A stretch of DNA of 64,000 bases, from NCBI GenBank assembly GCA_004835665.1, contig RBKR01000014.1, positions 496,001 to 560,000 on the forward strand, given 5' to 3'. Under the pieces are notes generated by a model. That model did no database searches. It was not told the DNA's origin and worked only from the letters and a program-made list of their open reading frames with translations. Position numbers and translations under genes: made by a program. Origin of the DNA: Phoma sp. XZ068. Its lineage: Eukaryota; Ascomycota; Dothideomycetes; Pleosporales; Didymellaceae. This document shows positions 25,001 through 35,746 of the stretch, piece after piece. Position 1 is the stretch's first letter, and the number at the start of each line of letters is the position of its first letter.

Positions 25001-25468
25001 GTCATAAGCGCGGTGACTTGAGGAAATACATGCATGTGCGCCGTCTGATTGGTGCAAATGGGGGAATACTTGTGGGGTTGGTGATGCAGACACACGAGAC
25101 GAGACGAGACGTGCGACGGACCGTATGCACGTCAACGCCTCAGCCTCGCTGGGTGGGGGCCGTGCGAGTCGGCATGCCGAGAGTGGGTTTGCTCGGCAGC
25201 GGGTACAGTGTGCGTGCGTGGGGTTTTTGGAGCAAGATGAGAGGGTGAGGTGAAGTGCTGCTTGAATCATGTGGTGCTCGGGACAGCGTATTGGTGAGGT
25301 ATTCGTATTCATGAGGGACTGGCGATGCATAGAGTCTAGACTATCCATCACAGTACTGCCGCCGAGCTTGAATATGCTCGTGAAACAGGAGGACTAAAAA
25401 GAAGAAGAAAAAAAGCAAAGTAAACATGTGTGACGCCCGATGATGTGAGAAATAGAGTTCGTAGAAGT
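22012..25468. other. 3.5-kb gene-poor region
   Basis: No convincing coding region. Open frames up to 207 codons (24384-25007) consist of low-complexity Pro/Ser/Cys/Arg sequence. A short CCAG-type simple repeat lies at ~24930-24950. No transposon protein remnants recognised. Confidence 0.45.
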
Positions 25469-28221
25469 TTAATACTGCTCCACTGCGTAACCCACAAATC
25501 CGTCCAGTCCTGCAACACCTTTCGCTCCCCTCTCGGTCCCACCGCCTAGACCTGGGCCTCCGCCAGGCATGACGAGGACTTTGGCGCCCTGCTCGATAAA
25601 CTCCTTGGACGCGATGAATTGGAACGTCACTGTGACTGAAGATGGCGGTGTGACAGACGACTTCTCGTCCGTTTCATCGTCGAAGCCAAATCCGAATGCG
25701 TCGTCGTCCTCGTCGTCTTCGTCTACGTTGTCGTCTTTGCTCGACGCCTCGTTCGATGCCGCAGCCTCCGTGGCGACGGAAATCACCTTCGATGAGGCGC
25801 GTACACTGGCGACGTAGATAACGACTGCGCTTCCCACCGTGAGGCTCGCGGCGCCGCGTGCCTGCGTGCCTTCGAACCGGACGGTCATCACGCGTGATGC
25901 TAGGGGCTGACGGTTCGCAAGCACCATGCCTTTCCTGATGCGGTTGATGGATGGGCTGAGGATGGGGACGTCAATGGGTTCGACGGCGATGGTGCCGAGC
26001 TGGCCTGCGTACAGCGCTCGTACGGGGAGACGGAGGTTGCGGAGCGATGTGATGCGGACGCGGCGCCATTCTACGTGGCGGTCACGCGAGGGGATGGTGC
26101 GTTTGTTGAGGGCACCCGGGTACGATCGTGATGTTGTTAAGGGTGAGTTTCGGGGTGGTCTGCCGCTTCCGCTGTCGCTGTCGTCTGAGCTCGTGTCGAT
26201 GGGGTAGGGGCCTAGAAGTAGCTCTTCGCCTACTGTCAGACGCCCGTGTCGTAGGTAGCCCCCGATGATGGCAGATCGGCCTGGTGATGCGTTGGCTCGT
26301 ACGCTGTATACGTCTTCGATGTAGAACAGGTGCGATGGCGACTTGTCTGGAGGCGGCGTTTGGACGGGAACGGGCAGTCGTCGCAAGAAGGCGTGCAGTT
26401 TTGTGATCCCGGTGCCTTTTACGGCACTTGTCAGGACTATCGGTACGACCGCGAGAGGTGACAGGGCCAACTGCTGTGCTGTGCTCTCAGCTTCTTGAAG
26501 ATCACCTGCAGAGATGTGCTGGATATCAATGTCCACTGTAGATGTTGTCTGGTCGGATATGATGCAAGGTTTGCGACCGGCCTCCTTGAGTGCTGACAGC
26601 AGCTTGGACAAGGTTTGACGTAGACCAGCTTTGGTAGCGAGATCGTACTTGGTGATAACGATGACAAGAGGCAGTTCGAGATCCAGACATAGCTCGAGAT
26701 GAGCCTGCGACAAGTCAAGGTCTGCAGCAGCGGGACCGAGTATGTCTTGCGAGCTAGGTGAGGCCCCAATTTTGCCCGAGGACTCGTCCGTGTTGTCGGC
26801 TGGAACGCACACAAGCGTCCAGTGTGGTTGCCTATATAAATGTTAGTTACTACAAGCTACACATCGTTTATACCCTCGTAATAACAACATCCTTTAGGGC
26901 GTAGATAGATTACTTACCAGCCAACGATGCCTCGAACTGTCGTACGGCGGAATCGCGGATGTCCTGCAGAGTCTGACAGAACAACCAGACGGCCCTCTTG
27001 CGCTGCCTCAACAGCCGCGTGGATATCAACCCAGGCGTCGACATCTCCAGAACCGTAGCTGATGACTTGTGTTGATACTGCACCATCTGGCTCACCAACA
27101 TCACGGTAGCCAATCAACTCCTGTGTAACGGAGCTGGTCATACCGGAGGCAATCTCATGCCTGTGCTTCAGAAGACTCAGTCGGCTCTTTCCACGCCCAT
27201 TGTCGAGCGTTGCTGTAGACAAGGTACCCAGTAGACTGGACTTTCCAGACATAGTTGCACCGATGAGGGAGACTCTCAGCTGCTCAACGGTGGATTGGGT
27301 TTCATCAAGCACAACTGCTGGTGAGGCAGAAATCGTAGCACCTCCCGGGGCATCACTTGAAGGACGCTGTGCTTCTTTTGAATTATCCACCAAGTGCTGG
27401 TCTGGACTGACCAGAGCCTCGGCAGCTAACAATTTGGACGTGCGCACTTTACGCTGTTTGGTGCCGTTGTTTTCAACCCACTCACACTCACCGACAGACA
27501 GCATTCGCTGTACTTCAACACGACAGCCGAGGCTTGCAGCCATGGCACGCAGGTTGTTCAGACTCTCTTCCATCTCGTCCTCTGCCAAGCCGACAATCGA
27601 TCCGTCATCTGCAACCCCAATCTCGTACAGCGCGCCTTTGCTTTCCTCTAACCCTGGCAGCAACCGCTGAGGCATCTCAGGGGTCGTGAGCTTAGCGTCA
27701 TCCGGAAGGTGGGGAAGAAGAGGGGCTGTCGATGAGGAGATGTGGTAAGGGCATGACTGCTGGAGACGCCACAGCAATTGGGTGGTCAATTGCTCGAGAC
27801 GATGTTGCCGTGATTGAATGGATGTCAACGGAGGCGGAGTGTTGCCGAGACCACCAGACTCAGAAACAGCGCGATTGACAGCAATGGAGCTTGTTCCATC
27901 GCCGCGGCGCAGCGAGCCGGAAGCGCGAAGTCCAGTACTGAATCGTGTGAATGATCTTCGTCGTTTTAGAAGTAGATGCAGTTTGTACTCTGTTGGGCCC
28001 TCCTGAGGCTCGGCTTCTAACCGCGTGACAGTGGTGTTGTCAATGATAGGGATCTGAGTGCTGGCAGGTGACTTTTGGTCGTCGTTGATACCAAGTCTTG
28101 AAGGGATGGGTTTGGCTGTTTGTTGAAGAGCCGGAGTGCTCGACCCATTGCCAGCCGGAGGCGTGGCCCATGGCGAAGACACACGCGGTGGATCCGGGTC
28201 GAAAGTAAAGATGGAAGCCAT
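25469..28221 (-). CDS. translational GTPase of the GTPBP1/GTPBP2 type
   Basis: Exons 26918-28221 and 25469-26831 (86-nt intron) give 888 aa. Order: a disordered N-terminus with a conserved helical part, then a G domain from about residue 310. G-motifs seen are G1 GATMSGKSSLLG, G3 DSAGHPRF (DxxGH as in EF-Tu-like GTPases), G4 TKYD in place of NKxD, and G5 TSAVKG. After it come EF-Tu domain-2-like beta segments (LFYIEDVYSVRANASPGRSA; YAGQLGTIAVEPID) and a domain-3-like C-terminus ending VGYAVEQY. The intron falls just before WQPHWTLVCVPAD. An acidic insert (DDNVDEDDEDDD) interrupts domain 3. GTPBP1 relatives act in mRNA decay and translation; the fungal role is inferred. Confidence 0.85.
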
Positions 28222-29079
28222 GTCTTGGATGGCTGCTGGTTATCGCAGCTTAATGATACGGATTGTTGAATATGGTGTTGTTTGTACTGATCATGTACGG
28301 TCACTCGCATATGTCACGTCAAGCTCGTAATGATCTTGAGTTCGTATGGGAGTAGTGCGTCCGGAAAAGTTGTGATAATAGTGGAAGCATCTTGATGGAT
28401 GTATGCTCAAACGTGGCGTATGACTTCGCAATGGAAGTTGGGAACAACTCGTTGGCGAGTTGTGACGGCTGCCTCTCGGCAATCACCAGCTGGTGAACGA
28501 CATTACGTGTCTGGAGTTGTTTCTGGATATTTGCGTTTGGTCGTTGTTGTTAAAGAGCGAAGTATAGTGCGGTGATGTAGAAGCGGAGGTTGAGCCAGTG
28601 GCGGCACCGGCTGATCCGCCTCTTGGCGGTGACTACCAGTCATCCCGTCGAGTCACCGACTTCGACTACATCTCGAGATACGAAGTTACCGCCCTTTTGC
28701 GCACCTGAGGCATTCAATTGCTGATATACGAGCTGCGCCACAGGAGCAGCGTTATTGATGTCTTAGATTCCTGACAACTCAAAGATCGTCATAGGCCTTG
28801 GCATCACCTCCTGTAAGAGTCAATTGTATGTGGACCTCGAGCTTAGAAGGAGAGACAATATCGAATTATGAGAATCAGCGATCTCACTCGTCGTAAGAGA
28901 AACAAGGTCTTCGAGATTCCAAGTATACATTGGCTTCATGACATCAGCGTGTGCACAGCACTTTGAAGGCACGGTGGCCTCCGTCAAACGTGCTAAGAGT
29001 ATTGTAGGAGTAATCTATGAAGATTAGTATATACATCTATACTATACAACAATTCCCCCATATCTACAGTGACACTTCA
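28222..29079. other. intergenic, no gene seen
   Basis: Promoter of the GTPase gene (left end) and 3' flank of the peptidase gene (right end); nothing else recognised. Confidence 0.5.
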
Positions 29080-31461
29080 TCACCTCCCACTCTCTCTAAT
29101 CCCCCACTTCCCCACCTCCCTCATCGCACTCTCATCCCCCTCGGCCAACTTCGGATCCTTCAACACGCCCGCAAGACACTGCCACCCATCTCTCCCACCA
29201 CCCCAGCGCAACAACTCATTCTTGTACAGCTCGCCATTGCCGCGGTCCAAGCTCCCGCTCGGCCCATCTTTCTGGAACACATCGCCCCAGATCTTGGCGG
29301 CGATGGCGCGGTCAAACAGGTACGAGTAGTACGTCGCGCCGTAGCCGAATAGGTGGCCGAAGAAGCCCTGCCATGCGGTGCCGGCGGGCTCGGGGACGGA
29401 GGCGTATTTGTTGTAGACGTCGTGGTAGACTTTTGTGGAGTTGAAGTTGGATTGCGTGGGGAGGGTGGAGTGGTATGCTTGGTCGAGCATGCATAGTAGG
29501 ATCTGGCTTTCCAGCTCGGTGTACTGGTTGCGGTTGTCGATTGCGAGGCGGTGCTCGAGCGCTTGCGTTGGGAGTGGTGCGTCGGTTTCCCAGTGGCGCG
29601 CGTAGAGGCCGAGGACTTCGGGGCAGAAGGCGAAGTGCTCCATGAGTACCGAGGGGAGCTCGGCAATGTCCGTTGCGCAGCGCGTGCCGGAGACGTTTTG
29701 CAGAGCGGTACGGCCGAGGATGGAGTGCAGGGCGTGACCCATTTCGTGGAAGAGGGTGCGGACGTCGTGGATGTCCAGACATGCAGGTCGACCGGCGGTG
29801 ATGGGTTTGTGAAAGTCGCAGATGAGTGCTATGGTTGGGAGCTGGAAGTAGCTGTCTCTTTCTGCGTTGTAAGCTACGGACATGCCGTCTGTCGCTGCTT
29901 CAATGGGTGAGTCAAAGCGATGCGCCATGTGCGACATCTCTGCAATCTCGGACGACAAGATCTCGCGACTGCAGCGGAGGGTGAAGTGTGCTGGGTTCGG
30001 CGTCTTGCCAGGTCGTGAGAAGAGATCGCAGTACAAGACGGCGATGTGGCCTTCTGTGTCTGAGATGACGTCCAGCCGTCGCACGCCATCGTCCCATACT
30101 TCGCCAGGCGCTGTCTCGCGCGGAACGAAGCGGACGCCGTAGAGGCGGTCGAAGAGGCGCGATATGCCCTGCAGTACGGTGCCAACGGAGAAGTAGGAGG
30201 AGAGCTTGTCGGGCGTGCGCTGGCGATATGCGCCCTCCATGGACGAGAGCATCTTCTGGGTGTAGTAGAATTTGTCCCAAGCGTTGATGCGGTCGGGGAA
30301 ATTATCCTGGTGTGCGTCGCTCCTCTTCAGCGCGATGAGCTCGTCGAGATCGGCCATGACGGCGGGCCGGTTGTCTTGGTAGAGTGCATCCAGGAATTGA
30401 TTCACAGCCTCGGGTGTCTTTGCCATCTTGTTCTCCAGTGTCATGTGCGCGAAGGTGTCGTAGCCTGAGAGGTTCGCCAGCTCAGCGCGCAGCTTCAGCA
30501 TCTTTTCCAGGCGGGCGATGCTGGACTTGCTGGCGGTCCGGACGGCCGAGTATATGTCCCTCCGCACGTCGGGGTCTTCGACAAAGCGCAGCGCCAGTTG
30601 CGACTCGTGGTGCATGGTTGAGATGGCCGTCTCGCCCCATCGTGTCAGCTGCTTTGCCAGGTTGGGATCCAGTCCCTTCATCCTCTTTGAGCTAAACTTC
30701 AGCCTCAGTGTCTCTGGTGCCATGCCCTCCATGAACTGCGACCCCACCTCGGCGATTTCCCCGCTCATGTCCACCAGGCGCTGTCGTGTTGCATCGTCCA
30801 GGCCGATTCCAAAGCGCGCAAAGTCCTCCATCAGTATCCGCGCCACGATGCGCTCCTCCTCGGACCAGGCGTCGTACACCTCCGGGATCTCCGAGGCGGT
30901 CCGCAGCTGGTCGTACAGCACGGGGGTGGTGTTGAGCTGGTTCATGTACTGGAAGACGGTGTGGTAGGCCTTGACGGCCATGGTCTGGAACTTGCGGTCC
31001 GGGTGGGTGCCGCGCACGAAGTCGGCCAGGTCGATGACACGGCACAGCAGGTCGCTCAGCTTGTCGAGCTCCTTGACGAGGCGCTTGTAGTCGGCGACCG
31101 AGTCGGCCTCTGCGACGGTTTGCACGACGGCATTGCAGCGCTGGATGGTGACGGTGACAAAGTCGATGAAGCCGTCCGGGTGGGTGAGGTACTTGTTGCC
31201 GATGATGCCGGCGGGCGGCTTGCTCTTGGAGGCGCGGCGGAACGAGTCCCAGAAGGCGGCGTTGTCGAAGACGCTGCGCAGGGCGTCGTCATCTGCCTTT
31301 GTGCCGGGCGACAGGCCGTAGAGGGCGGCGGGCGCGGGTCTCGCATGTCGCGCGGCGGCGGCGAGGGTGCTGTTGAGGCGGGCGCGCGGGCGCGGGGCGT
31401 GCTGCAGGCATTGTGCGCAGACCCAGGGCGCGGTGCCGGGGCGCGCAAGCCGCTGGAGCAT
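29080..31461 (-). CDS. OCT1: mitochondrial intermediate peptidase (octapeptidyl peptidase)
   Basis: Matrix zinc metallopeptidase of the M3 family that removes an octapeptide from precursors already cut by MPP. The single-exon model is 793 aa, normal for fungal Oct1. The frame is open further upstream (to 31632), but the ATG at 31461 is preferred because it begins a typical presequence (MLQRLARPGTAPWVCAQCLQ, then Arg-rich LNSTLAAAARHARP). The zinc site HEMGH is at residues 572-576 (TLFHEMGHALHS), with the third ligand expected in the following EHF region. The C-terminal block FFGHLFGYGATYYSYLFDRA is also diagnostic. It is divergent from a MICOS subunit gene. Confidence 0.96.
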   Translation of the reverse strand: MLQRLARPGTAPWVCAQCLQHAPRPRARLNSTLAAAARHARPAPAALYGLSPGTKADDDALRSVFDNAAFWDSFRRASKSKPPAGIIGNKYLTHPDGFIDFVTVTIQRCNAVVQTVAEADSVADYKRLVKELDKLSDLLCRVIDLADFVRGTHPDRKFQTMAVKAYHTVFQYMNQLNTTPVLYDQLRTASEIPEVYDAWSEEERIVARILMEDFARFGIGLDDATRQRLVDMSGEIAEVGSQFMEGMAPETLRLKFSSKRMKGLDPNLAKQLTRWGETAISTMHHESQLALRFVEDPDVRRDIYSAVRTASKSSIARLEKMLKLRAELANLSGYDTFAHMTLENKMAKTPEAVNQFLDALYQDNRPAVMADLDELIALKRSDAHQDNFPDRINAWDKFYYTQKMLSSMEGAYRQRTPDKLSSYFSVGTVLQGISRLFDRLYGVRFVPRETAPGEVWDDGVRRLDVISDTEGHIAVLYCDLFSRPGKTPNPAHFTLRCSREILSSEIAEMSHMAHRFDSPIEAATDGMSVAYNAERDSYFQLPTIALICDFHKPITAGRPACLDIHDVRTLFHEMGHALHSILGRTALQNVSGTRCATDIAELPSVLMEHFAFCPEVLGLYARHWETDAPLPTQALEHRLAIDNRNQYTELESQILLCMLDQAYHSTLPTQSNFNSTKVYHDVYNKYASVPEPAGTAWQGFFGHLFGYGATYYSYLFDRAIAAKIWGDVFQKDGPSGSLDRGNGELYKNELLRWGGGRDGWQCLAGVLKDPKLAEGDESAMREVGKWGIRESGR

Positions 31462-31635
31462 GGTGAGGATAAAGCTGCGACGGGAGGCTGCTGCGTCACA
31501 AGCCGAGGACAGCACCGCGCACGGGCGCCCTCCCAACGCTTGAGCTCCTCCGTGCTCCGCCGAGCGAGCGCGAAGATACGACATCAGAAGTCCTGCCTCG
31601 CCGCCGCCATCCATTGCGCCTCTCCCCCGCACAAC
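31462..31635. promoter_or_regulatory. 174-bp bidirectional promoter, OCT1 / MICOS subunit
   Basis: Very short GC-rich gap between two divergent start codons of nuclear genes for mitochondrial proteins, so both must share this promoter. The OCT1 frame stays open through most of it, hence the caution on that start. Confidence 0.6.
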
Positions 31636-32472
31636 ATGGCCTTCAGACCGCTGTTACGGCAGGTGAGTGAATGGCCCCGTCACGTGCAGCTCCCATTGAC
31701 ACCCCCAGCGCGCCGTCGTCCCAGCCATGGCTGCCGCCCTCACCGCCGGCGCAGTCTTCGCACCGCGAGTCGTCCACGCCGAGGAGCAGCCTGATGCATT
31801 CGTAGGCCCTCCTTGCACACTCCCGGTGACGTCGGGTGCTCACACGTCTAGGACCGCAAGCCCATCTACGACGACATGCCCTTGGACACGACCGAGCCCA
31901 CCGCGCCCGCCCTGACGCAGCCCTCCAAGGACCTCACCCCCGAGGCCTCGTACCGCCCGACACCCACCGACCGCCTCGCCCAGCAGATCGGCGGCGTACG
32001 CATGGCCCTGTACCGCCAGGCCGTGCGCAGCGAGCAGGCCGTCGACAGCGCCCTGACCGAGACGCTGCGCCTCGAGCACTCGTTCACCAGCACCATCCGC
32101 TCGCTCGCCCCGCCCAAGGAGTCCGGCGAGAAGATCTTCCCCGGCGCCCTGTACGTCCTCGTTGCCTCCATGGCTGGCTCCATCGTCACACGCAACCGCA
32201 ACGTCCTGCTGCGCGCCAGCGTCCCCGCCGCTGTGGGTCTCACAGCCGCCTACGCCGTTCTGCCCATCACAATGAACAACGTCGGCAACCTGGTCTGGTC
32301 GTATGAGGAGAGGTACCCCGTCATTGCGGATGCCCACCTGCGCACAAAAGAGAGAGTCACCCGTTTTATCGAGACAGGAAAGGCGCACGCTGGCATGACA
32401 GTTGGTATGGTGCAGGAGAAGGTTCATGACGTTCGCGACAACATGGAGGGATGGGTCAAGAAGGGAAGGTGA
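31636..32472 (+). CDS. MICOS complex subunit MIC26/MIC27 (apolipoprotein-O family)
   Basis: Component of the mitochondrial contact site and cristae organising system in the inner membrane. Exons 31636-31662, 31709-31801 and 31852-32472 (introns 46 and 50 nt) give 246 aa. It starts MAFRPLLRQRAVVPAMAAAL, a short presequence, then VHAEEQPDAFDRKPIYDD. The ApoO core is visible: YRQAVRSEQAVDSALTETLR (amphipathic helix), then two hydrophobic segments with a Gly-rich pattern (FPGALYVLVASMAGSIVTRN and RASVPAAVGLTAAYAVLPIT) and a charged C-terminal helix (EKVHDVRDNMEGWVKKGR). MIC26 and MIC27 paralogues cannot be separated here. Confidence 0.9.
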
Positions 32473-32801
32473 GCGAGAGAATATGTAAAAGTTGAACGCC
32501 TGTATATCAGCAATCGTAGACAGGACTGCAATCGATTGCATTTCGTTTGTCAATGCCTTCGTTCATGATCTGAAGTGTGGCAGACAACTCTTCTAACTCT
32601 CACTACCAGCATAGAAACCAGTGGGTATATTCCTAGCCTCGATTCATGACTGACAGCCAGACAGAAGCCCAAATACGACACGATGAAGTACTACAATAAG
32701 TATGACTATATCATTCTTACTACTTTAACAACCTCAACTCCCCACCCTGGATATCCACCAATACAGCCTAATCCAGCACAGTCACCATCCCAGCGACCAC
32801 C
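32473..32801. other. short convergent intergenic region
   Basis: 3' flanks of the MICOS and LPMO genes; nothing else seen. Confidence 0.5.
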
Positions 32802-33771
32802 TCAGCACTTCAACACCGCCGGCCCAGGAATCTTATACGGCTGCCCATTGCCCACCGGCTGCCCCTGGTTATTATAGATACTAATCAGAATCCCCGCATC
32901 ATTCGCATTATACGCCCCCGGGAAGCTAACCGTCGAACTCGGCGACGTCGAGCCGCTGCTGGAGACTTTGAGTTGTGCGCAGCCCCTGCGTCATTAGCCA
33001 CTTTCACTCCACTTCACAATTACCATCCCTAAAGGGAGGTACAGAAGGGAGCAGGGAGAGAGGGGGACTCACATGTAAAACTGCGCCCCACCCTGACTAC
33101 TCGCCGAATGCAGTGCGATTATCTCAGCGCGCAAAAGGTAATCCCCACTCGCAATACACGACGGCAGCGTGAAATCCACCCACCCGTTATTATTAATCAT
33201 GCGGTCTACGCCCCATTGGCCTGAGCCATCGAGCCCGTCTTCAGAGACTTTGAACCATTTCAGGCCGGAGGTGGATGTTGTGGCTGCGTTGTCGACTTTG
33301 GCCCTGTGCAGCGTTAGCAACCACACACACAACCTACCAACCAACCCAGTAGTTGAAAGTAGGGGAGTTTGAGAGGAGAGAGACAAACATATAAAATATA
33401 ACAGGCCCCTTGTGACTCTTCGCAATAGGCTGATCCGGATCACCAGAGAACTGCGCGCCGCCGATTACATGGCCCCACTGCACGCCCACCTTGTCGCCGC
33501 CCTTGACGGCAATCACCTTGTTGGATACCGGCTGCTGGAAGTTGGAGTTGCAGGCTATGTTGCCGTCGTTGACGTTTTGGATTGGGTTGTTGGATGTTGC
33601 GGTGCGGATTCCGACTGCGAGGCCGTTGTCTGCGCCGTTGACGCTGGGTGCGTTGTTAGTCAGGTGAATGGAAGGTGTCTAGGGGAGTATTTACCGGACG
33701 CGTTGGGCGATGGCGTGGGCGGAGGAGAGGAGGGGGAGGAGAGATGATACCGCGATGGTAGAGAGCTTCAT
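32802..33771 (-). CDS. AA9 lytic polysaccharide monooxygenase (secreted)
   Basis: Copper enzyme that oxidatively cleaves cellulose or related glucans outside the cell. Exons 33695-33771, 33389-33643, 33073-33303 and 32802-32985 (introns 51, 85 and 87 nt) give 248 aa. The signal peptide MKLSTIAVSSLLPLLSSA is followed by His19, which would become the N-terminal copper-brace histidine (HAIAQRVRVNG). The second His is in GVQWGHVIGG (about residue 84). The AA9 core SHKGPVIFYMAKVDNAA, the disulfide Cys in LPSCIASGDYLLRAEIIALH, and QFYMGCAQLKV with the axial Tyr are all present once spliced. No cellulose-binding module; the protein ends GPAVLKC. Confidence 0.95.
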
Positions 33772-35746
33772 TTTGGCTGTCGTCTCGTAATGTGATTACA
33801 GGAGGTGGTGCTGCTGGTTGTCCAGCAGCTCAACACAACTCTTATACTACTCAACATCGCCGCGCATGACCAAATCGCACATCACCCACATTACCATCAT
33901 CTCCCCCGTGCGACATGCATTTCTTGGAGCAATGTACTCCTCATCAATCGTGGCGGAACATGGCTTGCTGACATGCACCCCAGATCTCCAGATAGAGTGC
34001 CGCACAGAGCCTCCAGCGCGGCCGGGCATATTACCATGCATGTCAGTATTAGCACGCTGTCAGGGCCTATACTACATCTGTTCAGGCTTATACTACATCT
34101 GTCCAGGCTTATACTACATCTGTTTCATGAGGCGTGTTCAGCGAATGCCGTGGTGTCGCTTGTCGGCACAAGCAGAGGCTCGTCTTTATCCGGATAGAGT
34201 GGTGACGGGTGTGGTGTCGTTGCCGGCACGTGGTTCCGGAATATATGATTATGGTCGGTTTATATACAGCGGCTGTGTTGTCTGCGCGGGACGGTTTAAG
34301 TGGATGTTGTCAGCAGGTGCTTTGTGGTTTCCCTTGCTCTTAAGACGTCGATAGATGGCCCTCTTTGAACGAGCCTTGTGATAGAATGGGGATATTGTTT
34401 TAGGCCATCCTCTTTAATCATTTCTTCGCTATTCCATGTACGTCTTTGCAGGCGTGTTCATTCTATTGCGTTACGTGACTAGAAGTCGAGCGAGGTTGTT
34501 GCCGCATTGCCCGGAGATGGACCGCTTGGTACGTTGGGACGTGATTCCAATTGTATGGGTTACACATCGAGATACTGACTGAATGCTGGCATTTCGTGCA
34601 TACTTGGCAGAACTTGTCTTCCTGCACGATCTTCTCACACAGAAGCGTCTTAAACCCTGCGCCAATGTTGGCACTTGTTGTACGCTACGTACTGGTCACG
34701 GCATGGTAACTCAAATTTCAGCGCCGTGGTGGGGTGAACCGCTGGCAGGTTTTGCGGTGACAAAAAATTGTCAACTAATCACACTTGGAGGCGCCGTCAG
34801 GTAAACAAGCTTCAGGAGGCTCAGGATACGAGCCCGATATGAACTGCCAGTCACGAGGTAGCCCAAACGAGTACAGTCGATCTCACAATCAGGCCTTGGG
34901 CTGAGTTCGGCAAAGACGAATGTGACGATCGACGGATGGAAGGGGGCCGGTCGTGAGCTTGCTGTGTTCGGAAAACCGGCTGATCACCTCTCCACACGGA
35001 GCGACTCCACGTGTTTGACCAGCGAAGACTGTGAGATGATCGCTGGCAGCAAGTTCAGAGTTGAAACGCACGAAAGTACTGTGTCCTGAGACAGAGTCAC
35101 ATGTGACCGATGTTGGAAGCGAGCACCGCAGCGAGCGCAAATGAGAACAGCTTGTTGTGTCGAGACGACAGCGGCAGCAGCCGTCGATAGCTAGCACTGG
35201 TGAACATTTACTGGTAGATGCACGATGACGATCGCCGCCTCGGTGCTTTTGCTCTGAGGTTGCAATAATCGCCAAGGTAGCTCGAGGAAAGTGCGACTGG
35301 TTGGATGACGTATATACTTGGGTAGTTGTCTTCTGGTGCCGCGAAGCCGGTGACAAAACCGCCCTGCGCCGCCGCATGTAATTGTTTTCACTGCATCTTC
35401 AAGAATTCAAACCATCTGCGAAGCCCAAGCGCATCTGCACGAATTGACTGATCTACAGCACCATCTCCATTGGGCGTTCCGCGAACGGCTGCGCCTCAAC
35501 ATCATCAAGGTTCATTTCCGAGTAGCGCGGGCCCCACGTCATAACAGCCACAGCGACCCAAGAGCTATCACCACGAGCACCACCTCACATATACCTTGTC
35601 TGCCTCCCAGGATCTTTCTTAATTTACGTCTGAGATTGCCGGACAAGGCTGTGCGATTAATTACCAGCATTCTCTTTCAAACTTTTTCTTAGTACCACCT
35701 ACCAACAACCTTGCCAGGGATAGCCGGGATCCATCAGGGAACCAGG
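33772..35746. other. 2.0-kb intergenic region, divergent promoters LPMO / SLM1
   Basis: Holds the LPMO promoter on the left and the SLM1 promoter on the right. Contains the triple 21-22-bp repeat listed separately. The longest open frame (33818-34354) simply reads through that repeat and is not protein-like. Confidence 0.5.
34061..34124. repeat. three tandem copies of a 21-22-bp unit in the LPMO promoter
   Basis: Copies start at 34061, 34083 and 34104; each contains TATACTACATCTGT preceded by CAGG and a short variable part. They lie ~290-350 bp upstream of the LPMO start codon. Confidence 0.9.

Noticed and set aside
24384..25007. 207-codon plus-strand frame
   Set aside because: Low-complexity Pro/Ser/Arg/Cys translation passing through a CCAG simple repeat; no gene evidence.
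31462..31632. Upstream extension of the OCT1 frame by 57 codons
   Set aside because: Would overlap the short shared promoter and puts a Gly/Arg-rich stretch before a good presequence; the internal ATG at 31461 fits the family better.
33818..34354. 178-codon frame upstream of the LPMO gene
   Set aside because: It reads through the triple promoter repeat (producing GLYYIC three times) and lies in the promoter; no family features.
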